In this document: one piece after another, positions 16,920 through 25,842 of the stretch
Layout of the letters: each line of letters starts with the position of its first letter
Position numbering within the stretch: the stretch's first letter is position 1
Assembly: GCF_001591405.1 (NCBI RefSeq)
Contig: NZ_BCUV01000007.1
Coordinates: 806,001 to 870,000 of the forward strand
Direction: 5' to 3'
Source of the DNA: Janibacter terrae NBRC 107853
GTDB lineage: Bacteria > Actinomycetota > Actinomycetes > Actinomycetales > Dermatophilaceae
DNA: 64,000 nucleotides
Position numbers and translations under genes: made by a program
Notes under the pieces: generated by a model
What the model was told of the DNA's origin: nothing
Databases searched by the model: none
What the model saw: only the letters and a program-made list of their open reading frames with translations

Positions 16920-18146
16920 TCAGACGCCGGCGGTGTCCACGTGCGGGATCCAGGTGTCCGGTCCGAAGACCTCGTAGTGGATCCGCTCCTCGGGGACGCC
17001 GCGCTCGGCGAGCTGCCCGCGGACGGACTCCATGAAGGGCAGCGGACCGCAGAGGTAGACCTCCGCGGAGGGGTCGATGTCGTCCGACGCGAGGTCGATG
17101 CGGCCGTGCCGCACGGTCTCGGTCGCCGCACGCGACCCGAGGTCCTCGTACCAGTGGTGCAGCCGCGCGTCGTCGATCCGGCCGACGAGGTCGGCGAGCT
17201 CACGGCGGTGGGCGTGGCGCGCGGGCGAACGATCGGCGTGCAGGACGGTGACAGGCCGGTCGGCGCCCTCCCGGGCGAGGTGGTGGAGCATCCCGATGAT
17301 CGGCGTGCAGCCGATGCCCGCGGAGACGAGCAGGACCGGGTCGCTGCCCTCCTCGAGGACGAGGTCGCCGAAGGGGAGCGAGACGCGCAGCGTGTCGCCC
17401 TCGAAGACCTCCTCGTGGAGGTACGTCGAGACCTCGCCGGCCGGGAGCCCGGCGGCCTCGCTCGCGCGGATCGCCTTGACCGTGAAGCCCCACGTCGGAC
17501 TGTCGGGCGCCCCCGTCAGGCTGTACTGGCGGATCTGGCGGGCACCGTCGGCCAGCGGGACCTGCACCGAGACGTACTGGCCCGGCAGAGCCTGCGGCAG
17601 TGGCGTCCCGTCGCGCCGGGCGACGGTGAAGGCGACCGTGTCGGGCGACTCGTGGTGGCGCGCGGTGACGACGAGCTCCTGCCACACCTCGTGCGGCTCG
17701 ACGCCGAAGCGGGAGTAGAGGCCCTGCTCGATCCGGATGAGGGCGTGGGCCATGTGCCAGTACACCTCCTCCCAGGCCGCGACGATCTCGGGCGTCGCCG
17801 CGTCACCGAGCACCTGGGCGATCGCCTCGAAGAGGTGCCGGTGGACGATCGGGTACTGGTCCGGGGCGATGCCGAGCGAGGCGTGCTTGTGCGCGATGCG
17901 CGAGAGGAGCCCGTCGACGTCGCTCTCCGGCGAGCTGACGAGGAGGGTCGCGTAGGCAGCGATGGCACCGGCGAGCGCCCGCTGCTGGTCACCCTGGGCC
18001 TGGTTGCCGCGGTTGAAGAGATCGCGCTCCAGCTCGGGGTGGGCGGCGAACATCCGGCGGTAGAAGATCGGGGTGATCTCGTCGATCTTGGCGCCGATGA
18101 CGGGCAACGTCGACCGGACGATCTCGGCGGACTCGGGTGACAGCAC
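16920..18146 (-). CDS. hmp: Flavohaemoprotein (nitric oxide dioxygenase)
   Basis: 408-residue soluble enzyme converting NO to nitrate with O2 and NAD(P)H. Residues 1 to about 140 are a globin with the proximal haem histidine in HKHASLGI and the following HRHLFEAI. The FAD domain has RQYSLTGAP and the NAD domain has SAGIGCTPIIGML and YLCGPLPFM. The GTG at 18146 is well supported by AGGAGG 6 nt upstream; longer forms are not. No NsrR-type operator was recognised upstream. Confidence 0.93.
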   Translation of the reverse strand: MLSPESAEIVRSTLPVIGAKIDEITPIFYRRMFAAHPELERDLFNRGNQAQGDQQRALAGAIAAYATLLVSSPESDVDGLLSRIAHKHASLGIAPDQYPIVHRHLFEAIAQVLGDAATPEIVAAWEEVYWHMAHALIRIEQGLYSRFGVEPHEVWQELVVTARHHESPDTVAFTVARRDGTPLPQALPGQYVSVQVPLADGARQIRQYSLTGAPDSPTWGFTVKAIRASEAAGLPAGEVSTYLHEEVFEGDTLRVSLPFGDLVLEEGSDPVLLVSAGIGCTPIIGMLHHLAREGADRPVTVLHADRSPARHAHRRELADLVGRIDDARLHHWYEDLGSRAATETVRHGRIDLASDDIDPSAEVYLCGPLPFMESVRGQLAERGVPEERIHYEVFGPDTWIPHVDTAGV

Positions 18147-18279
18147 GGACGACCTCCTGGAGCGGTGGCACGGCTCTCGCACCACCTCGGTGGAGGGCGT
18201 GACCCGGCCGGATCACGCTCACCTGCACCGGCGCGGTCAGTCTTCTCCCCGAGTATTTAATTCACAAATCGAGCCGTGT

Positions 18280-19221
18280 TTATTCGTTCGGCCGGTCCCG
18301 GGGAGACGCGTGTCGCCGTGCCTCGCTCGGGCTGGCCCCGTACTCGGCCTTGAAGGCCTTGGACAGGTACGTGGAGTCTCCGAGACCCCATCGCATCGCG
18401 ATCTCCCCCAGGGACAGCTGCGTCCCGACGAGGTCCGCGCGCACCCGTTCCAGCCGTCGGCGGAGGACGTAGCGCCGGCAGGTGATGCCGAGCTCGGCGA
18501 AGAGACGGTGCAGCTGGCGGATCGAGATGTGGTGCGCCGCCGCGATCCGTTCGGGGTCCAGAGTCGGGTCCGCCAGGTGTTGCTCGATCCATTCCAGGAC
18601 GACCGCGTGCCGGGCGTGGACCCCGACGCCGAAGTACTGCTCGTCGGAGAAGCGAGCCATGCATTGCAGCAGGCTGCGGATCTCGTCACCCAGCCCCGCG
18701 GTCGCCGTCGGGGTGCGGGAGGCCCAGGCCGCCGAGCTCCCGATGAGCGCGGCGAGCGCGCCGGCGAAGGGTGACGGCTCGACGACGCGCGGGCGGGCGA
18801 GCCGCTCCATGCTCCCCTTCGTCACCCCCAGGTCCTGTGCGGTCACCGTGACGACGACGTAACGGAACACGTCGTCGAAGTCGAAGACGAAGGGGGCATC
18901 GCCGGGGTAGATGAGGACGGACGCCGGGAGGAGGGAGCGGCTGACCGTGTCGTCGGTGTACTCGGCAGATCCGTCGACGAGCGCACCGACGACGTGGACG
19001 CCCGAGGGCCATCGACACCGCGCGGAGGCGCGAGTCGGGCCCTCGCCGGCGACATCACAGCCGGCCAGGCTGCCGGCCTCCCACGAGGTGAAGTCACCGG
19101 TGAACCGGGTCCCGGCGCGGCCTCTGCCCGTGGCCGTCATGAGGACGCGATCAACCCCGACCGACCCGACGAGGTAGTCGGAGACGATCGTCCCGGCATC
19201 GACCTGCTCGACCGTTGACAT
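18280..19221 (-). CDS. AraC-family regulator divergent from the amidase gene
   Basis: 313-residue regulator. The first about 200 residues form an AraC-binding-like sensor domain (RFTGDFTSWEAGS, LLPASVLIYPGD). The C-terminal AraC helix-turn-helix pair is clear: LDPERIAAAHHISIRQLHRLFAELG and SLGEIAMRWGLGDSTYLSKAFKAEYGASPSE. Divergent orientation and the large dyad between the genes suggest that it controls the amidase gene. The inducer is unknown. Confidence 0.88.
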   Translation of the reverse strand: MSTVEQVDAGTIVSDYLVGSVGVDRVLMTATGRGRAGTRFTGDFTSWEAGSLAGCDVAGEGPTRASARCRWPSGVHVVGALVDGSAEYTDDTVSRSLLPASVLIYPGDAPFVFDFDDVFRYVVVTVTAQDLGVTKGSMERLARPRVVEPSPFAGALAALIGSSAAWASRTPTATAGLGDEIRSLLQCMARFSDEQYFGVGVHARHAVVLEWIEQHLADPTLDPERIAAAHHISIRQLHRLFAELGITCRRYVLRRRLERVRADLVGTQLSLGEIAMRWGLGDSTYLSKAFKAEYGASPSEARRHASPRDRPNE

Positions 19222-19277
19222 GGCCCTCCCACTCTGGAGAACAGCGGACTGCGCCAGCGTAGAACCTCCCCGAGGGC

Positions 19278-19317
19278 AAGGTCGCTGAGTGCCGTCGTCA
19301 TGGCACGCAGCGACCTT
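19278..19317. promoter_or_regulatory. 40-bp dyad between the divergent AraC and amidase genes
   Basis: 16-bp arms (left AAGGTCGCTGAGTGCC, 19278-19293; right 19302-19317) with one mismatch and an 8-nt loop. It lies about 57 nt from the AraC start and 64 nt from the amidase start, so it is well placed for a shared operator. A leader hairpin is the alternative. Confidence 0.6.
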
Positions 19318-19381
19318 CCTCTCCTCGTCGTCGTGGGCGCACGATGATCGCGAAGATCTCCCGAGCGAGTAGGTGTCAACG

Positions 19382-20800
19382 ATGACGAATGAACTCTGGA
19401 CGCTCCCTGCGACGAGGATGCGCGACCTCCTGGACTCCGGTGAGGCCAGCTCGCGAGAGCTGGTCGACAGCTGCTTGGCCCGCATCGAGGCCGTCAACCC
19501 CCGACTCAACGCTCTCGTCGAGGTCCGGCCCGACGAGGCGCGCGCGGCCGCAGAGGCGGCCGACTCGGCGAGGGCCGCCGGTGAGGCCCACGGCTGCCTG
19601 CACGGGATCCCCGTCGCCACCAAGATCAACACGGAGCAGCGGGGCTACGCCACGACCCAAGGGGTCGTGGCCTGGGCGGAGGCGGTCGCGGAGGAGGACG
19701 CGCCCGTGATCGCCAGCCTGCGCAATGCCGGCGCCCTCCTCGTGGGCCGCACGAACGCGCCCGCCTTTGCCTTCCGTTGGTTCTCCAACAACGACCTGCA
19801 CGGACGGACCCTCAACCCCTGGGACGCCGGACGGACACCCGGCGGCTCAAGCGGTGGGTCGTCCGCAGCCGTCGCCTCGGGGATGCTCCCCCTGGGGCAC
19901 GGCAACGACATCGGCGGCTCCGTCCGCTACCCCGCTTACGCCACAGGGACCGTCGGGCTGCGCCCCACGCCCGGCCTGGTATCTGGTGGCACGGCGGCCG
20001 GGGACCCACCGGAGACGCTGTCGGTGCAGACCATGGCGGTCCACGGGCCGCACGCTCGCACCGTCGGTGACGTTCGCCTCGGGTTGCACGGCATGAGCGG
20101 TCGGGACCCGCGGGACCCGTGGCAGGTGGCCGGCAACCCGACGCCTGCTCCGTCTCCGAACGCTCGCCGCGTGGGGCTGCTGCGCGACCCCGGCGTCGTC
20201 ACTCCCAGCCCGTCCGTCGATGCTGCCCTGACCCAGGCGGGCCGTGACCTCGAGGCGGCGGGATACGAGGTCGAGGAGGTCGAGCTGCCGCTCTTCGCCG
20301 AGGCCTACCGCATCTGGTACCTCCTCGTGCTGCGGGAGTTCCTGACCATCATGCCGCTGGTGCGGGAAGTCGGCGACGAGGCGATGCAGCGAGCCGCGCT
20401 CTTCTATCAAGAAGGGTCCGCCGAGTGGTGGGGCACCGAGCCCACGCTGCACGACTACATCGCGGGCTATGCCCGCCGGGGCCAGCTGATGCGCAAGCTG
20501 AGCACCGTCCTCGAGGAGTACCCGACACTCCTCACGCCCGTCTCGGCCGACGAGGTCATGCTCCAGGACGCCGACATCCAGAGCGCCGAGGGCATGCGGC
20601 GGTGCATGGACATCCAGTGGCCGATGATGTCGCTCCCGCTGCTCGGTGTCCCTGGGCTGGCCGTGCCGACCGGGGTGGTCGGGGGGTTGCCCACCGGGGT
20701 CCAGCTCATCGGGCGCCGCTTCGACGACGAGCGCCTGCTCGACGTCGGCGAGGTCATCGAGCGCGCCCGCGGGAGCTTCACCCCGATCGATCCCACCTGA
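19382..20800 (+). CDS. Amidase (amidase-signature family)
   Basis: 472-residue hydrolase of carboxylic amides. The Ser-cisSer-Lys triad is visible: Lys in IPVATKINTEQ near residue 82, and the serines in TPGGSSGGSSAAVASG and in the nucleophile loop GNDIGGSVRYPAYATG. The motif has ND and V where many members have SDGGGSIR, so substrate preference may be unusual. It is not GatA: no gatB or gatC is nearby. A GTG three codons upstream (19373) is the alternative start. Probably controlled by the divergent AraC protein. Confidence 0.88.
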   Translation: MTNELWTLPATRMRDLLDSGEASSRELVDSCLARIEAVNPRLNALVEVRPDEARAAAEAADSARAAGEAHGCLHGIPVATKINTEQRGYATTQGVVAWAEAVAEEDAPVIASLRNAGALLVGRTNAPAFAFRWFSNNDLHGRTLNPWDAGRTPGGSSGGSSAAVASGMLPLGHGNDIGGSVRYPAYATGTVGLRPTPGLVSGGTAAGDPPETLSVQTMAVHGPHARTVGDVRLGLHGMSGRDPRDPWQVAGNPTPAPSPNARRVGLLRDPGVVTPSPSVDAALTQAGRDLEAAGYEVEEVELPLFAEAYRIWYLLVLREFLTIMPLVREVGDEAMQRAALFYQEGSAEWWGTEPTLHDYIAGYARRGQLMRKLSTVLEEYPTLLTPVSADEVMLQDADIQSAEGMRRCMDIQWPMMSLPLLGVPGLAVPTGVVGGLPTGVQLIGRRFDDERLLDVGEVIERARGSFTPIDPT

Positions 20801-20818
20801 CGCGCACGCCCCGCACGA

Positions 20819-20854
20819 CGAAGGGCGCCGCACCATGTGGTGCGACGCCCTTCG
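20819..20854. terminator. Hairpin between the amidase gene and tRNA-Leu
   Basis: Arms CGAAGGGCGCCGCACC and a complement with one mismatch around a 4-nt loop. It can end the rightward amidase transcript and the leftward tRNA-Leu transcript. Confidence 0.7.
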
Positions 20855-20859
20855 GACTG

Positions 20860-20942
20860 TGCGCGAGGGGGGATTTGAACCCCCACGCCCTTTCGGACAC
20901 TGGCACCTGAAGCCAGCGCGTCTGCCGTTCCGCCACTCGCGC
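20860..20942 (-). tRNA. tRNA-Leu (anticodon CAG)
   Basis: 83-nt class II tRNA. Acceptor arms GCGCGAG and CTCGCGC pair fully, the anticodon loop reads CTTCAGG, the long variable arm (TGTCCGAAAGGGCG) is present, and the T arm has GTTCAAATC. The 3' CCA is not encoded. Confidence 0.95.
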
Positions 20943-21023
20943 AATGAGTGATGCCCCGCACCATGGGCGCGTGAGCCGTCTCATTGTGCCCCATGACCTG
21001 GCGGAATCCCAAAGCGGGTGATC

Positions 21024-21243
21024 GGGCCCTTCGAGACGCTTGCTGCGCAAGCTCCTCAGGGAGCGGTGGGTGCGGGGGCGTGAGTCGGGCCCTTCGAGAC
21101 GCTTGCTGCGCAAGCTCCTCAGGGAGCGGTGGGTGGGGGGGCGAGCCGGGCCCTTCGAGACGCTTGCTGCGCAAGCTCCTCAGGGAGCGGTGGGCGTGGG
21201 CTCCTCGGGGAGCGGTGGCGCGGAGCTCCTCAGGGAGCGGTGG
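21024..21243 (+). repeat. Tandem repeat: three 46-bp units and two truncated units
   Basis: Units at 21024-21069, 21087-21132 and 21148-21193 are essentially identical, at 63- and 61-bp periods. Each contains GCTTGCTGCGCAAGC (a 6-bp stem) and CTCCTCAGGGAG. Two shorter copies (CTCCTC-GGGAGCGGTGG) follow to 21243. The region lies between tRNA-Leu and the MerR gene; open frames through it are periodic peptide artefacts, and I see no gene. The unit looks like a dispersed intergenic hairpin element that has expanded here. Confidence 0.85.
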
Positions 21244-21257
21244 ACGCGGGCCGGGGG

Positions 21258-21881
21258 TCAGCCCCCTTCGCTCACCGCGAGGTGCTGCTGGGCGAGGCGG
21301 CGAAGGGGGGCGAGGACCGGGTCGACGAGGACGGTGCCGAGGACGACCTGGCGCACGGCGCCGGCCGGGTCCGCCGGGACGGAGTCGACGTCGGCCCGGG
21401 CGATCCGCAGAACCCCCTCCGCGTACGCCGCCATCCGCTCCTCGTCGAGGCCCAGGCCCGCGGCGTCGCAGGCCGCCCACGCCGTGTCGAGGTCGTCGAT
21501 GACCGGGTCGTGCGGGTGGACCTGCCACCCCATGTCCGCGAGCCAGCGGCGGGCCCGCGACTCCGGCGCCGGCGCGTCCGCGGGCGGCGGCTCACCGACG
21601 AACTCCTCACCCAGGAGCGCCCGCTGGGCCGCGCCGAGGACGTCGACCCGGCCGGTGCCGGGCTGGTCGATGACGGTGAGCACCCGCCTCGTCGTCGCGA
21701 CGGACAGCCCGCCGACGCCGATGAGTGCGCGGACCAGTCGCACGCGCTCGACGTGCTCCGGCCCGTAGGCGGCACTCGTCCGCGTCAGGGCCTCCCCGGG
21801 AGGGAGCAGCCCCTCACGCAGGTAGTACTTCAGGGTCGCCACCGGCACGTCGGTGGCCGCAGCCAGCTCGGAGATCTTCAC
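21258..21881 (-). CDS. MerR-family transcriptional regulator
   Basis: 207-residue regulator. Residues 1-70 are a MerR winged helix (KISELAAATDVPVATLKYYLREGLLPPGE, then YGPEHVERVRLVRALIGVGGLSV). The long C-terminal part is a helical effector domain without obvious metal-binding cysteines. The GTG at 21881 is chosen because of AGAGGTGAGG just upstream. It is divergent from the DUF4188 gene, with a dyad between them. Confidence 0.85.
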   Translation of the reverse strand: MKISELAAATDVPVATLKYYLREGLLPPGEALTRTSAAYGPEHVERVRLVRALIGVGGLSVATTRRVLTVIDQPGTGRVDVLGAAQRALLGEEFVGEPPPADAPAPESRARRWLADMGWQVHPHDPVIDDLDTAWAACDAAGLGLDEERMAAYAEGVLRIARADVDSVPADPAGAVRQVVLGTVLVDPVLAPLRRLAQQHLAVSEGG

Positions 21882-21900
21882 GCGCCTCACCTCTTGCGCT

Positions 21901-21940
21901 GGATAGTAGCGGTACCCAATACTGGATACCATCACTATCC
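21901..21940. promoter_or_regulatory. 40-bp dyad between MerR and DUF4188 genes
   Basis: GGATAGT-N3-GGTA at the left is mirrored by TACC-N3-ACTATCC at the right. The inner arms could sit on the spacer of the DUF4188 promoter, as MerR-type operators do. The DUF4188 start is 19 nt downstream. Confidence 0.6.
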
Positions 21941-21958
21941 GGCCTCTTGGGAGAGACC

Positions 21959-22456
21959 ATGCGCCACGAGACCCACGCCCACGACGGCGACGTCGTCGTC
22001 TTCCACATCGGCATGACGATCCGCAAGCCGCACCGGCCCGACCTGTGGTGGGCCCCCTTCGTCGCCATGCCGCAGATGATCGGCGAGCTCTCCCGCAACC
22101 GGGCGGCCGCCGAGCGCGGGGAGGCCGAGGACCTCGGCTTCCTGGGCGCCTACACGCTCATGGGTCGCGGCGGCCCGTGGGTCGTCCAGTACTGGCGCAG
22201 CACCGACCAGCTCTACCGCTACGCCTCCATGGCCGACGCCAAGCACCTGCCGGCGTGGAAGAAGTTCAACGCCGTCGCGCGCCGGCACCCCGAGGCCGTG
22301 GGCATCTGGCACGAGACCTTCGCCGTGCCGGCCGGCGGGATCGAGACGCTCTACGGCAACGGCGCCCGCACCGGCCTCGGAGCGCTCACGGGCACCGTCG
22401 AGGCGACCCGACGCGGTCGGGGAGCCCGCGAGCGACTGGGCTCGGCGGTCGCCTGA
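21959..22456 (+). CDS. DUF4188-type (monooxygenase-like) protein
   Basis: 165-residue protein beginning MRHETHAHDGDVVVFHIGM, with the conserved RPDLWWAPFVAMPQMI and GPWVVQYWRSTDQLYRYAS. This fits the DUF4188 family, a ferredoxin-like-fold group distantly related to antibiotic-biosynthesis monooxygenases; the reaction is not established. It has GGGAGAGACC as ribosome binding site and is likely induced by the divergent MerR regulator, which suggests a response to a toxic small molecule (inference). Confidence 0.75.
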   Translation: MRHETHAHDGDVVVFHIGMTIRKPHRPDLWWAPFVAMPQMIGELSRNRAAAERGEAEDLGFLGAYTLMGRGGPWVVQYWRSTDQLYRYASMADAKHLPAWKKFNAVARRHPEAVGIWHETFAVPAGGIETLYGNGARTGLGALTGTVEATRRGRGARERLGSAVA

Positions 22457-22476
22457 CCCGGACCGCCCACCCGCAC

Positions 22477-22482
22477 TAGGGT
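22477..22482 (+). promoter_or_regulatory. Putative -10 element of the DUF3253 gene
   Basis: TAGGGT ends 7 nt before the ATG at 22490; leaderless transcript predicted. Confidence 0.4.
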
Positions 22483-22489
22483 CGGCTGC

Positions 22490-23038
22490 ATGCCGCACCA
22501 CACCCGGGACGGGTCGAGCTCGGACCGTGGCGACGGGAGCGACGGGGTCGAGCACGTCGACGACGGTCGCTACGTGCTCGTCGACGGTCGGCGGTGGCGG
22601 GCCAGCGACCCCGCCATCCCCGACGCGCTGCGCGCCGAGCTCGTCTCCGAGCTCATGGCCGCGCGACGGGCGGTGCGCACTGATCCCGGGACGGCGCGTC
22701 CGCGGGTCCATGACGCCAAGGTCGCGCTCGGTGAGCGCGGGCACCCGTGGTGGGAGGACGCCGACGACCAGGCGCGCCGCGAGCGCATCGCAGCCACGTT
22801 CAGGGTGCTCCTGCGCCACCGGGACCCGCGCAGCGCGTGCCCCAGTGACATCGCCCGCGCCGTGGGCGGCCAGGGGTGGCGCGACCTCATGGACGAGGTC
22901 CGTGCCGTGGCCGCGGCCCTCGCCGCCGACGGGACCCTCGTCGTCACCCAGGGCGGCCAGCCGGTCGACGTCCGCACGGCACGCGGTCCCGTCCGTGTCG
23001 TCGCGGGTCCCCGGCTGGGTGCGCCGTCAGGGTCCTGA
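22490..23038 (+). CDS. DUF3253-containing protein
   Basis: 182-residue soluble protein. The C-terminal about 80 residues match DUF3253: VLLRHRDPRSACPSDIARAVGG, then GWRDLMDEVRAVAAALAADGTLVVTQGGQPVD. This region resembles a winged helix. The N-terminal part has VLVDGRRWRASDPAIPDALR and a basic helix. No characterised function is known to me; a nucleic-acid-binding role is only suggested by the fold. Confidence 0.75.
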   Translation: MPHHTRDGSSSDRGDGSDGVEHVDDGRYVLVDGRRWRASDPAIPDALRAELVSELMAARRAVRTDPGTARPRVHDAKVALGERGHPWWEDADDQARRERIAATFRVLLRHRDPRSACPSDIARAVGGQGWRDLMDEVRAVAAALAADGTLVVTQGGQPVDVRTARGPVRVVAGPRLGAPSGS

Positions 23039-23154
23039 CCCGCGTCGCTCCCCCCTCGGCGCGGGTCCAGCGATCCTCCAGCCTCCGCAGTTAGGATCGG
23101 CGCACCCATGTCCATGCGGGCAGGGTCAGACCGAGCGAAGGGAGGAGGGCTTCC

Positions 23155-24069
<915 letters not shown>

Positions 24070-24103
24070 CGCGTCGCGCCACCCACACACAAGGAGCCCA
24101 GAG

Positions 24104-24604
24104 TTGAGCGAGTTGACGGTCACCGTGCTGCGCCTCGGCCTGCTCGTGCTCCTGTGGGTCTTCGTGCTGTCCGTCGCGTCCGTGCTGCGCACCGACCTCT
24201 TCGGCACGCGGGTGGTCAACCGCCGCCCCGCCCCACCCAAGAAGGAGGGGCGCCGCGCCAGCCGCTCCGAGGCCGGCGCCGAGGCGCCGCGCCGGGCGCC
24301 GCGCAACCCGCGCACGCCCACCCACCTCGTCCTGACGACCGGCCCGCTCACCGGCACCTCCCTGCCGCTGCGCGACTCCGGCGTGCTCATCGGCCGCAAC
24401 CCCGAGTGCGCCCTGGTCCTCGACGACGAGTTCGCCTCGGGCCGCCACGCGCGCATCATCCGTGCCGAGGACGGGTGGTACGTCGAGGACCTCGGCTCGA
24501 CCAACGGCACCTTCCTCGGCCAGTACCGCGTCGGTGACCCCGTGCCCGTCGAGACCGGGACCGCGATCCGGATCGGTCGCACGGTCATCGAGCTGAGGAA
24601 CTGA
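24104..24604 (+). CDS. fhaB: FhaB-like membrane-anchored FHA protein
   Basis: 166-residue protein with an N-terminal membrane segment (LRLGLLVLLWVFVLSVASVL, residues 8-27), a basic linker and a C-terminal FHA domain (LIGRNPECALVLDDEFASGRHARI, GSTNGTFLGQ). In mycobacteria FhaB/FipA acts in cell division and is phosphorylated by PknA/PknB. I chose the TTG at 24104 because AAGGAG lies 7 nt before it. The stop overlaps the pstP start by one base (TGATG). Confidence 0.9.
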   Translation: MSELTVTVLRLGLLVLLWVFVLSVASVLRTDLFGTRVVNRRPAPPKKEGRRASRSEAGAEAPRRAPRNPRTPTHLVLTTGPLTGTSLPLRDSGVLIGRNPECALVLDDEFASGRHARIIRAEDGWYVEDLGSTNGTFLGQYRVGDPVPVETGTAIRIGRTVIELRN

Positions 24605-25842
24605 TGGCGCTGACCTTCCACTTCGCCGCGCGCTCCGACGTCGGTCTCGTCCGCAAGGACAACCAGGACTCGGGGTACGCCGGGCCGCACCTGCTCGTCG
24701 TCGCCGACGGCATGGGCGGGCACGCCGGCGGCGACATCGCCTCGGCGACCGCGATCACCGAGCTCGTCGAGATCGACCACGACTCGCTGACGGCCGCGGA
24801 GGCCTCGACCCGGCTCAGCCGTGCGATCACCTCGGCCAACACCGAGATCGCCCGCACCGCCGCGGAGCACAGCGAGCTCGAGGGCATGGGCACGACGGTC
24901 ACCGCGATCATGCGGGCGAGGAACAAGCTGATCCTCGCCCACATCGGCGACTCCCGGGCCTACCTCCTGCGCGAGGGGCGGGTCACGCAGATCACCAAGG
25001 ACCACTCCTTCGTGCAGACCCTCATCGACGAGGGCCGCATCACCGAGGAGGAGGCGAGCACCCACCCCCAGCGCTCGGTCGTCACCCGCGTGCTCACCGG
25101 CGCCGACGGTGACGAGCCCGACCTCGGCGCCCGCGAGGCGCGCCTCGGCGACCGTTACCTGCTGTGCAGCGACGGCCTCTCCGGCTTCGTCGCCCGCGAC
25201 ACCATCGAGGAGATCCTCGCCGCCGGCGCGGCCCCCGGCCGGACCGCCGACGACCTCGTCTCCCTCGCCATCCGCGCCGGGGCGCCCGACAACGTCACGG
25301 TCGTCGTCGCCGACGTCGTCGAGGCCGGGTCCGCGCCGTCCACCCAGCCCCAGGTGGTCGGCAGCGCCGCCCTGCGCCGCCCGCGCAAGCGCGTCGACAC
25401 CTCCCCGGCCGGCAAGGCCGCCGCCCTCACCCGCACCGACGACGAGGACGAAGGGGTGGAGCTCGACGAGGAGGGCGCCACCAGTCGCCGGGGGCGCTGG
25501 GGCCGTCGGCTCGGCGGCCTGCTCGTCGTCGTGCTGCTCCTCGGCGCCGGCCTGTACGCCGGGTACGCGTGGACCCAGCAGCAGTACTTCGTCGGGGCGC
25601 AGGACGGCAAGGTCACGGTCTACCGGGGCGTGGCCGAGGACCTGGGCCCGATCTCGCTGAGCTCGGCCGTCGACCCGACCGACATCCAGCTGTCCGAGCT
25701 GCCCACCTTCTACCGCGACGAGGTCGAGGCGACGATCTCCGTCGACTCGCGCTCCGCCGCCGACCAGCGGGTCGAGAGCCTGCGCGTCGCCGCGGAGAAG
25801 TGCGGCCAGCTGCGGGCCACAGGGGAGCCCTGCGGCCGATGA
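24604..25842 (+). CDS. pstP: PP2C-type Ser/Thr phosphatase PstP
   Basis: 412-residue membrane phosphatase that reverses PknB-type phosphorylation. The cytoplasmic PP2C domain (1 to about 235) has DNQDSGYAG, VVADGMGGHAGG, HIGDSRAYLLR, CSDGLSGFV and PDNVTVVVAD, which include the metal-binding aspartates. A linker leads to one membrane helix (GGLLVVVLLLGAGLYAGYAW, about 300-320) and an about 90-residue extracellular region. It overlaps rodA by 4 nt. Confidence 0.95.
   Translation: MALTFHFAARSDVGLVRKDNQDSGYAGPHLLVVADGMGGHAGGDIASATAITELVEIDHDSLTAAEASTRLSRAITSANTEIARTAAEHSELEGMGTTVTAIMRARNKLILAHIGDSRAYLLREGRVTQITKDHSFVQTLIDEGRITEEEASTHPQRSVVTRVLTGADGDEPDLGAREARLGDRYLLCSDGLSGFVARDTIEEILAAGAAPGRTADDLVSLAIRAGAPDNVTVVVADVVEAGSAPSTQPQVVGSAALRRPRKRVDTSPAGKAAALTRTDDEDEGVELDEEGATSRRGRWGRRLGGLLVVVLLLGAGLYAGYAWTQQQYFVGAQDGKVTVYRGVAEDLGPISLSSAVDPTDIQLSELPTFYRDEVEATISVDSRSAADQRVESLRVAAEKCGQLRATGEPCGR

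Noticed and set aside
21024-21243. CRISPR array
   Set aside because: Repeats are 46 bp with short, nearly identical spacers of 15-17 bp, and no cas genes are present.
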